Source of the DNA: Candidatus Sumerlaeota bacterium
Lineage (GTDB): Bacteria > Sumerlaeota > Sumerlaeia > MVZB01 > JAJFLK01
NCBI GenBank assembly: GCA_021772735.1
Contig: JAJFLK010000114.1
Coordinates: forward strand, 1 to 5,646
Direction: 5' to 3'
DNA length: 5,646 nucleotides
The notes beneath the pieces were generated by a model. That model ran no database searches and was not told the DNA's origin. It saw only the letters and a program-made list of their open reading frames with translations. Numbering within the stretch: position 1 is the stretch's first letter; every line of letters starts with the position of its first letter. This document shows positions 1 to 5,646 of this stretch, in pieces. Made by a program: the position numbers and the translations under genes.

Positions 1-1
1 G

Positions 2-58
2 GCTGACCCTCGGGGGACAACACTTCAGCCGATGAGGCTTGATCCCGATAACGAATAG
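2..58 (+). CDS. possible 3' end of an upstream gene (partial)
   Basis: Reading frame 2 is open from the left edge to a TAG at 56-58 and gives 18 residues, ADPRGTTLQPMRLDPDNE. This polar, proline- and aspartate-containing tail would be a normal C-terminus for a bacterial protein. The stop lies just upstream of the purine-rich stretch before the ATG at 65, as is common at a gene junction. An open frame of this length happens often by chance in GC-rich DNA and no family can be recognised, so this is only a candidate. Confidence 0.22.
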   Translation, partial: ADPRGTTLQPMRLDPDNE

Positions 59-64
59 GAGAGG
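57..64 (+). promoter_or_regulatory. Shine-Dalgarno-like stretch before ATG 65
   Basis: The bases AGGAGAGG match the anti-Shine-Dalgarno complement well but touch the ATG at 65: the AGGAG core leaves only three bases, less than the usual 5-9. The site therefore does not clearly support ATG 65. That start would also add 43 arginine-rich residues in front of an otherwise classical signal peptide. The site may be chance, may serve another start, or may drive a short leader. Confidence 0.25.
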
Positions 65-193
65 ATGCGTGCGGTGCGGAGGCGGGTGAAATCTCGCGTT
101 CGCACAGGTGGTCTGACCTTCGCCGCGTGTCCTCAATTGCCCGTTTCAAGTCCTCACTTTCCCGTTTATCGTTCACGTTCCAGCGGAATTTCC
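59..193 (+). other. leader region of the large gene; no clear gene or promoter
   Basis: The frame of the large gene stays open back to an ATG at 65, but the added residues are basic and serine/proline-rich and match no domain. I looked for paired -35/-10 hexamers and found none convincing. A pyrimidine-rich stretch fills roughly 131-180. Immediately before the chosen ATG at 194 only a weak purine run (AGCGGAA, 182-188) could act as a ribosome-binding site. This is most likely untranslated leader and promoter-bearing DNA. Confidence 0.4.
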
Positions 194-3100
194 ATGTCTC
201 TTCTCAAGCATACGAACAAACGCATCTACCGATTCGCAACGAAGCTAATCCCCCAAATCGTTGTCATCATCGCCTCGCTTGCGTTCCCTTCGAACGCATC
301 AGCACAGGGATTTCCCAACATCACACGGACTCCCGGCGAGCTGCTTGCCGGGCCGGTCGATCCCGAGCAAGGTCGCACGGCCATCATCGCCTGGCATGGC
401 GATCACATCGTGAGCATCCCCGAGCCGCCGGCCAGTCAACCGGGCGCCGATCTGCGGATGCGTGTCGTCGATATCTCCGACCCGCGCAATCCGCAGGTGA
501 CGATCCTTCCGGCCACCACGGGCGGATTCAATTCCCACGCCTACTTTCATTACGGACCGTATCTATACGTCGGCGGTCATTGCCTCGGCGGCGATCTCTC
601 GGTGTGCGATGGCTCGGACGATCAGTGGCGCGATAGTTTTGTCATCGGTGGCCCCGGGCCGTTCATCGGCGGGTCGCAGATGATGCGCGCTTCGATGGAA
701 GGCGACGCCGGGCTTCCGATCGGGACGTATAACCGATCGGGCACGCAATCGCCGTGGGGCGCGGAGATGTGGTGGAGTTACAACGACGTCGGGGGCAACG
801 GTTGGCTGGCCGTTCGCCGCTCGATGTCCGAATGGGTCCACGATTGGAACAACGGCGGCGCGCCGACAGGGCCGGGCGTGCAGGCGACCTGGGATCATCT
901 TGGCGATACCGGCGTGATCGGTTTCCCCTTCATCATCGGGAACATTCTGATTTACGCCTCGGATCAAACCGGCTCCGGCATCGCGACATACGATATTTCC
1001 GACCCGACCAACCCGATTCTGCTCGATGTGCTCAAGGCGGAAAACCCGGGCGGATACTGGCCCGAGGTATACGGGCATTACGTCTTCTTTCCCCGGCGCG
1101 ATGGCGAAGGCGGCATCGGCAGCGAAGCGGGATTCATGGTCGTGGACTTTGAAGACCCCACCGACCTGCGCGTCGTGGCGGATCGAAACATCACCGGCTC
1201 GAACATGTATGTGACGTTCCAGGATGAATTCGCGTTTATGAATAAATACAAGATCGACATGCGGACTTATGATGTCGTTCTCGAACTGGCGACCAATGAC
1301 GTCACGCTGGACGCGAGCCAGTTCGCGCTGCCGGTCGGCAACCTTCTCGTCACCGGCGGCCTGGGCGCGCTCAGGCCGGGCCTGGCGATCTGGGCGCATC
1401 AGGCCGCGCCCGATACGCGCGGGCCGTTCGTCGTCTATCACATCCCCAAAGCGGATCAGACCGATTACTCCACGCTCTGCCCCATCACGCTTTCGATTCC
1501 CGAAACGCTGCGCACCGAGACCATCGTCGATGGAGTCTCGCTCATCGTGCGGCCCGTCGGCGGCGCTGCCGTCGCGACGTGGCATTCCTTCAGCGAAGGC
1601 AAATTGCTCACGGTCACGCCTCGCTCGCCGCTGCTCGCCGACACCACTTACGAACTCATCCTGACCAGTGCGATCCAGGACGCTTCGGGCAATGGCCTTG
1701 AGCCCTACAGTTTCAGGTTCTCAACCGGCGGCGGCCTCGTCGGCGGGAATCAACCTCCGACGGTCACGTTCATCGACTCCGTGCCCGAGACCGTCGCGCC
1801 TGGCGTTTCGATCGTCCTTACATGGGGCGGCTCGGACCCCGATGGCGGCCCCGTGGATTTCCGGATCGATTACGGCGACGGCTCGCCCCAGACGGCGTGG
1901 AGCACTTCGACATCCGCCGCGCGTTCGTATGCCGCGCAAGGTCACTATCAAGTTACCGTTCAGGCGCGGGACTCGGCCGGAGCGATCTCGGCGAGGTCTC
2001 GCACCGTGACGATTGTGACGCAGCCGGCCGAGCCGGGCTCGACGGCAAGCAGCATGCTCGCGCTGGATTCGGCGACCGGGCGGCTTTATGGCGTCAACCC
2101 GGATAACGACACCGTCTCGGCGATCGATACAAGTTCGCTCGCAAAACTCTGGGAAGCGCCGATCGGGGGGCATCCTATGGGCGTCGCGATCGGCGCGGAT
2201 GGCTCGCTGTGGGTTGCCTGCCGCGATGACGACGCAATTGATTTTCTCAACGCGGGCACGGGCGCGAGCGAAGGCCGGCTGCAACTTGATTACGGAAGTC
2301 GTCCGGTCGCGATTGCGCCCACGCCCGATGGCGCGATGATGCTCGTGAGTTGCGAAGGCGGCGGCACCCTGCGCAGATTTTCGGTCGCCGGGCGCGTGGA
2401 GTCCGACTCCCTTGCGCTTGGGCCTTTCCCCCGGGCCATCGCAATTACGCAAGATGGATCGCGCGCATTCGTGACGCGCTTCATCTCCGGCGAACACATC
2501 GGCGAGGTCTACGACGTATCGCTCGCCGGGTCAATGACGCTGACGCGGACGATCAGCCTTGTGCGCGATCGCTCCCAGGATGGCGGCGCTTCGGCGCGGG
2601 GGGTTCCGAATTATCTGGCTGGCCTTCGGATCTCGCCCGATGGCAATTGGGCCTGGGTTGTCGGCAAGAAGGACAACACGAATCGCGGGACGTTCTTTAG
2701 TCCGTTGATGCTCCCCGGGCAGGATACGACAACGCGAGCGCAGTTGATGCTGATCGATGTCGCGGCGGGCGCAGAGAACATCGCGCGCCGGCTCGATATC
2801 GACAACAGCGATTCCCCGAGCGCCGTAGCGTTCAGCCCACTCGGCGACTACGCGTTTATCACTCTCCAGGGCAACGCGCAGGTCGCCGTCGTCGATGTGC
2901 TCGAATTCATGCAGCCGGGAAGCGCCGGAACTGTTCACACCCGATGGGGCACGGGGCTCGCGCCTCAATCGGTCCTGGTCGATGGCTCGATGGCGCGCGC
3001 CTTCACGCGTGATTTCATGGACCGCAGTGTGACGGCATTGGAGATCGGCGACTTCCTGGCGACCGGCTCGGGCAACGTCGCCTCTTCGAGCGTGACGGTC

Positions 3101-4705
3101 GTCGCGGCCGAGCGGCTCAAGGGTTCGGTGCTCAAAGGCAAGCAGATCTTTTATCACGCCTCGGATCGCAGGATGAGCGCCGAGGGTTATATCAGTTGCG
3201 CGACTTGCCATCTGGACGGAAGTCACGACGGCCGCACGTGGGACTTTACGAATCGCGGCGAGGGTTTCAGGAATACGACCGACCTGCGCGGTCGCTCCGG
3301 CATGGGGCACGGCGCGGTGCATTGGAGCGCGAATTTCAATGAGATCCAGGATTTTGAGAACGACATTCGCGGCGCATTCGGCGGCACCGGTTTTCTCACC
3401 GACGCAGATTTTGCCGCAACTTCCGATCCGCAGGGTCAGGCCAAGGCAGGCCTTAATGCCGATCTCGATGCGCTTGCGGCGTACGTGACCTCGCTCGGGA
3501 TTGCGTCGATCCCGAAGAGCCCGAACCGCGATGCCGCCGGCGGGCTCACCGCCGCCGCGACAAGGGGCCAAGAGGTTTTCGCATCAAACAATTGCGCCGC
3601 GTGTCACGATCCGGCGAGCGGCTTTACGGATCGGACATCGCATGGCGTCGGGACGCTGCGCGAGTCATCGGGCCAGCGGCTCGGTGGTCCGCTCGGCGGC
3701 ATCGATACCCCGACTCTCCTCGGCGTCGGCGCGACGGCCCCGTATTTCCACAACGGCAGCGCGCAGACACTTGCCGAAGTCTTCACGCTCCCCGGTGGAC
3801 GACTCATTCAGGCCGAGGATGGCGCCTTAAGCGGCGGCGCTGTCGGCGAAGATGTCGACTGGATTCCCATGAAGAAGTGGCACAACAGCATGTTCGTGCT
3901 GCTCGATGGGCCGAGGACCGCGACGTTCGACGACATCGTAACCTCGGCGGGCGGCGCGGGACTGCTGGAAATTCGATACAACGCCGCCTATGGCGACGCC
4001 CTGCTGAACATCAACGTCAACGGCGCATCGATGGCGGTCAACATGCCGATCACGCCGAACGAGCCGGGCTGGATGATCAACGAGTGGCGCATCGTTCGCG
4101 TCGCGGTGAATTTCCAGGCTGGCACAAACGTCCTCTCTTTCTCCAAGACTTCGGGCGCGGATTTTCGCATCGATGACATTCTGTTCTCGACGCCCGACGA
4201 TGCCGCTCTGGCCGCGGCGCACGTGCGCGGCCTCCCGGCGGGAGACCTCAGCGACCTGACCGTGTATCTCGGTTCGCTCGATGGAAGTGACGCGCCCGTG
4301 CCCGATTCGATGGTGACAAGGCAACAACAAGTCATCTCTTACGGAGGCGTGGACACGATTGAGAGGGCTGCCTCTGCGGGTCCGATCTCGCTCGTCTATA
4401 CGATCGAAAACACAGGCCCCGGCCCGCTCAACCTGGGGCGACTTCTCCTTGAGAATATTACGGGCGGCCTCGCCGAGATCGTGCGCCAGCCCGCCCCGCA
4501 GATTCTCCCCGGCGCGAGCTCGGAGTTCGAAGTTCTGATCACGCCATCGGGCGCGAGTGGGGGTGCCGGCACGGGCGCGGGCGCGGGTACCGGCGCGAGT
4601 GTCGAGGTCATCGGCTGGACCGACGACCCCTCCACCGGCGAACTGCGCTGGACGATCTCCGTCACCGAAGGCAGCGCGGCCGGGAGCCACTGGTTGCGAT
4701 ATTAG
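194..4705 (+). CDS. secreted multidomain di-heme cytochrome c peroxidase-like protein with two beta-propellers
   Basis: Encodes 1503 residues from ATG 194 to TAG. This start gives a classical Sec signal: basic n-region (KHTNKR...K), hydrophobic core at about 18-31, and an ASA|Q cleavage site near residue 37. An upstream in-frame ATG at 65 would bury it. Domains in order: LVIVD-type propeller, about 40-425 (RVVDISDPRNPQ at 90, TYDISDPTNP near 265, VVDFEDPTD near 316; C130 and C138 could pair); SbsA/Big_5-like Ig, 429-511; PKD, 519-609 (DYGDGS at 559); YVTN/NHL-type propeller, about 617-955; di-heme CcpA/MauG-like domain from 974, with CATCH at 1002-1006, CAACH at 1134-1138 and the signature TAPYFHNGSAQTLAEVF ending near 1197; CBM35/CBM6-like insert, about 1205-1333; resumed cytochrome tail (HVRGLPAGDLSDLTVYLGSLDG), 1343-1364; ASH-like domain, 1381-1503. 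Family knowledge: such domains bind two c-type haems outside the cytoplasm and reduce peroxide or oxidise a partner. The substrate is unknown, and I could not assign distal haem ligands. No C-terminal membrane anchor or sorting motif is visible. Confidence 0.9.
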   Translation: MSLLKHTNKRIYRFATKLIPQIVVIIASLAFPSNASAQGFPNITRTPGELLAGPVDPEQGRTAIIAWHGDHIVSIPEPPASQPGADLRMRVVDISDPRNPQVTILPATTGGFNSHAYFHYGPYLYVGGHCLGGDLSVCDGSDDQWRDSFVIGGPGPFIGGSQMMRASMEGDAGLPIGTYNRSGTQSPWGAEMWWSYNDVGGNGWLAVRRSMSEWVHDWNNGGAPTGPGVQATWDHLGDTGVIGFPFIIGNILIYASDQTGSGIATYDISDPTNPILLDVLKAENPGGYWPEVYGHYVFFPRRDGEGGIGSEAGFMVVDFEDPTDLRVVADRNITGSNMYVTFQDEFAFMNKYKIDMRTYDVVLELATNDVTLDASQFALPVGNLLVTGGLGALRPGLAIWAHQAAPDTRGPFVVYHIPKADQTDYSTLCPITLSIPETLRTETIVDGVSLIVRPVGGAAVATWHSFSEGKLLTVTPRSPLLADTTYELILTSAIQDASGNGLEPYSFRFSTGGGLVGGNQPPTVTFIDSVPETVAPGVSIVLTWGGSDPDGGPVDFRIDYGDGSPQTAWSTSTSAARSYAAQGHYQVTVQARDSAGAISARSRTVTIVTQPAEPGSTASSMLALDSATGRLYGVNPDNDTVSAIDTSSLAKLWEAPIGGHPMGVAIGADGSLWVACRDDDAIDFLNAGTGASEGRLQLDYGSRPVAIAPTPDGAMMLVSCEGGGTLRRFSVAGRVESDSLALGPFPRAIAITQDGSRAFVTRFISGEHIGEVYDVSLAGSMTLTRTISLVRDRSQDGGASARGVPNYLAGLRISPDGNWAWVVGKKDNTNRGTFFSPLMLPGQDTTTRAQLMLIDVAAGAENIARRLDIDNSDSPSAVAFSPLGDYAFITLQGNAQVAVVDVLEFMQPGSAGTVHTRWGTGLAPQSVLVDGSMARAFTRDFMDRSVTALEIGDFLATGSGNVASSSVTVVAAERLKGSVLKGKQIFYHASDRRMSAEGYISCATCHLDGSHDGRTWDFTNRGEGFRNTTDLRGRSGMGHGAVHWSANFNEIQDFENDIRGAFGGTGFLTDADFAATSDPQGQAKAGLNADLDALAAYVTSLGIASIPKSPNRDAAGGLTAAATRGQEVFASNNCAACHDPASGFTDRTSHGVGTLRESSGQRLGGPLGGIDTPTLLGVGATAPYFHNGSAQTLAEVFTLPGGRLIQAEDGALSGGAVGEDVDWIPMKKWHNSMFVLLDGPRTATFDDIVTSAGGAGLLEIRYNAAYGDALLNINVNGASMAVNMPITPNEPGWMINEWRIVRVAVNFQAGTNVLSFSKTSGADFRIDDILFSTPDDAALAAAHVRGLPAGDLSDLTVYLGSLDGSDAPVPDSMVTRQQQVISYGGVDTIERAASAGPISLVYTIENTGPGPLNLGRLLLENITGGLAEIVRQPAPQILPGASSEFEVLITPSGASGGAGTGAGAGTGASVEVIGWTDDPSTGELRWTISVTEGSAAGSHWLRY
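4550..4600 (+). repeat. Gly/Ala/Thr low-complexity tract inside the C-terminal domain
   Basis: Residues 1453-1469 of the large protein are almost only glycine, alanine, threonine and serine, including GAGTGAGAGTGA. The DNA is a GC-rich run built from repeated GGC/GCG units. It sits inside or at the edge of the last beta-rich domain, before a closing strand-rich segment (VEVIGWTDDPSTGELRWTIS). It probably forms a flexible loop or linker. Such simple DNA can change length by replication slippage. Confidence 0.6.
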
Positions 4706-4801
4706 AAACGCGTGGAATCGCTTGGAAACGCCGCGTTCTCCCGCTCAAAGTTTTCAACTCGCTGAATAACGACCTGTAACGAATGCACCGGATTTGGTAG
4801 C
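4706..4801. other. intergenic gap between the large gene and the TPR gene
   Basis: This 96-base gap contains an imperfect inverted repeat (AACGCG at 4707-4712 with CGCGTT at 4732-4737, 19-base loop) that has no following T run, so it is not a typical intrinsic terminator. In the frame shared by both genes there is a second stop (TGA, 4763-4765). Weak hexamers TTTCAA (4752-4757) and TGTAAC (4775-4780), 17 bases apart, could be a promoter but match the sigma-70 consensus poorly. The gap is long enough for the TPR gene to have its own promoter. Confidence 0.4.
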
Positions 4802-5646
4802 ATGCCGTTATCAGGCAAGACTTGCCGACGAATGAGACTGGGCAAGCGCAGTCCAGAGGACCGTGCAGGGGAACAGCGAGTGGCTGGCGAATTCGACCAA
4901 CAAGAACAGTCTGTCGAAAGTCAGACGAACATTTTGGGCGAGCTGTATGCCGAAGATTTAGTCGAGCCGCGCGAGGCGATTGAGTCTTACAAGCAGGATC
5001 GAGACATCGCACGTGAGGTCGGTGATCGGTGTGCCGAAGGCGACGCCTTATATAATCTGGGGCTTCTTTTCTTCGTCCTTGGTGAGACGCGCAAGGCAAT
5101 AGAGAACCACGAACAGGCACTAGTCATTTCCCGGGATCTCGGGAACCGGCGTCGCGAAGGAGAGGATTTAGGCAGCCTTGGGCTCGCCTACGCAACCCTT
5201 GGAGAGACGCACAAGGCAATCGACTATTTCAAAAAGGCGCTTGCGATACTCCAAGAAACCGGGCACCGCACAGTCGAGGGCATGGTCTTGCTCAAGATGG
5301 GGAGAGCCTACACGGCCCTCGGTGAGATACGAGAGGCCATTAACTTCTACGAGAAAAGTCTCGTTATTGCGCGGGGTACCGGCAACAGGCGCGGAGAAAA
5401 CGACGCTCTGCGCCACATAGGAAATCAATTCTCCGAACTCGGCGAGCTGCGCATGGCCATTGAAAACCACAAGCAAGCGCTCGTGATATCCAGGGAAATC
5501 GGTGACGGCCAAAGAGAAGCTCATGCCTTGGCCGCTCTTGGAATCGCTTACCAAGATCTTGCCGAGCCGCACAAGGCCATTGAATGTCACGAACAAGCGC
5601 TCGTGATCGCCCGAGGAATCTGCGACGAGCAAAGAGAAGCCCATGC
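4802..5646 (+). CDS. tetratricopeptide repeat (TPR) protein, N-terminal part, truncated by the window edge
   Basis: The frame is open from ATG 4802 to the right edge, giving 281 whole codons with no stop. After a basic, unstructured-looking start (MPLSGKTCRRMRLGKR), residues from about 38 onward form six 40-residue helical repeats and the start of a seventh. The consensus resembles EG-AL--LG-AY--LGE--KAI---EQAL-I-RE-GDR, the kinesin-light-chain/LGN-like TPR_12 type. The E/K-A-I motif recurs at residues 58, 98, 138, 178, 218 and 258. Such arrays form superhelical scaffolds that bind peptides or proteins. No signal peptide or membrane segment is visible, so a cytoplasmic location is likely. A GTG at 4880 with AGGGGA seven bases upstream is a credible alternative start. 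The catalytic or effector part, if there is one, lies beyond the window, so the function cannot be named. Codons such as ATA, TTA, AGA and AGG and a GC of about 50-55% set it apart from the preceding gene. Confidence 0.85.
   Translation, partial: MPLSGKTCRRMRLGKRSPEDRAGEQRVAGEFDQQEQSVESQTNILGELYAEDLVEPREAIESYKQDRDIAREVGDRCAEGDALYNLGLLFFVLGETRKAIENHEQALVISRDLGNRRREGEDLGSLGLAYATLGETHKAIDYFKKALAILQETGHRTVEGMVLLKMGRAYTALGEIREAINFYEKSLVIARGTGNRRGENDALRHIGNQFSELGELRMAIENHKQALVISREIGDGQREAHALAALGIAYQDLAEPHKAIECHEQALVIARGICDEQREAH
4867..4872 (+). promoter_or_regulatory. Shine-Dalgarno candidate for an alternative GTG start at 4880
   Basis: AGGGGA lies seven bases before an in-frame GTG at 4880, which is close to ideal spacing. 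The ATG at 4802 has only weak purine content upstream (GGATTTGGTAG). Starting at 4880 would drop 26 basic residues and keep every TPR unit. This site could therefore decide the true start, but many GC-rich bacteria, including Planctomycetota, do not depend strictly on such sites. Confidence 0.35.
4913..5646 (+). repeat. tandem 120-base repeat array encoding TPR units
   Basis: The repeat period is exactly 120 bases with no insertions or deletions over the visible array. Unit boundaries fall at about 4913, 5033, 5153, 5273, 5393, 5513 and 5633. The A-I codons of the KAI/EAI motif end the units' shared segment at 4979, 5099, 5219, 5339, 5459 and 5579. The two most distal stretches (5461-5526 and 5581-5646) differ at about 15 of 66 positions, roughly 77% identical by hand count, whereas the first unit is more diverged. 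The array continues past the window edge. Confidence 0.85.

Noticed and set aside
1..64. Leader resembling the 3' half of a TPP riboswitch (CTTGATCCCGATAACG...) plus an inverted repeat GGCTGA/TCAGCC (1-6 and 25-30)
   Set aside because: The conserved GCG and the GCTGAGA arrangement with correct spacing are absent, the downstream gene has no link to thiamine, and a six-base inverted repeat is expected by chance.
563..1585. Minus-strand open frame of 340 codons opposite the large gene
   Set aside because: It lies wholly antisense to a well-supported coding region, is rich in Arg, Asp and His as expected from antisense reading of GC-rich codons, and shows no domain motif.
2531..3571. Minus-strand open frame of 346 codons
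   Set aside because: It overlaps the propeller and first haem motif of the large gene in antisense, with the same arginine-rich shadow composition and no recognisable family feature.
4707..4737. Inverted repeat after the large gene considered as a terminator
   Set aside because: The stem is only six perfect pairs with a 19-base loop and no T run follows, so intrinsic termination cannot be supported.
4752..4780. TTTCAA / TGTAAC pair as a promoter for the TPR gene
   Set aside because: The spacing of 17 is right, but the hexamers match the sigma-70 consensus at only about 3 and 4 of 6 positions; such pairs are common by chance.
5168..5644. Minus-strand open frame with an apparent internal repeat
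   Set aside because: The repetition is only the antisense reading of the 120-base TPR units. The plus-strand frame has clear TPR consensus and stays open to the edge.

Overview
The window appears to be a bacterial chromosome fragment. GC is about 62-70% in 60-base stretches sampled from the large gene and about 50-55% in the last 0.85 kb. A very long, exported, multidomain protein that combines beta-propellers, PKD and Ig-like modules with a di-heme cytochrome c peroxidase domain is typical of Planctomycetota and similar lineages such as Myxococcota or Verrucomicrobiota. Planctomycetota is my best guess, but this is an inference from domain style; no taxonomic marker gene is present.

Layout: bases 1-58 may hold the last 18 codons of an upstream gene (weak evidence). 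Bases 59-193 are a leader with no convincing gene or promoter. Bases 194-4705 are one secreted protein of 1503 residues. In order it has a Sec signal peptide, an LVIVD-type propeller, an SbsA/Big_5-type Ig-like domain, a PKD domain, a YVTN/NHL-type propeller, a di-heme CcpA/MauG-like cytochrome domain with two CxxCH motifs, a CBM35/CBM6-like domain that appears to be inserted inside the cytochrome domain, and a C-terminal choice-of-anchor-D/ASH-like domain. Bases 4706-4801 are a short intergenic gap. Bases 4802-5646 hold the start of a tetratricopeptide-repeat (TPR) protein that runs off the right edge; its repeats have an exact 120-base (40-residue) period.

The large protein should act outside the cytoplasm, where haem is attached covalently to its two CxxCH sites. 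It would be a redox enzyme or electron carrier carrying several binding modules, probably for glycans or other proteins. The TPR gene is on the same strand, but its base composition differs and it has its own leader, so nothing here shows that the two genes work together. I saw no tRNA, rRNA, CRISPR array, insertion sequence or convincing terminator. I cannot support a complete new multi-gene system in this window. The most unusual item is the glycan-binding-type domain nested inside the di-heme peroxidase domain.
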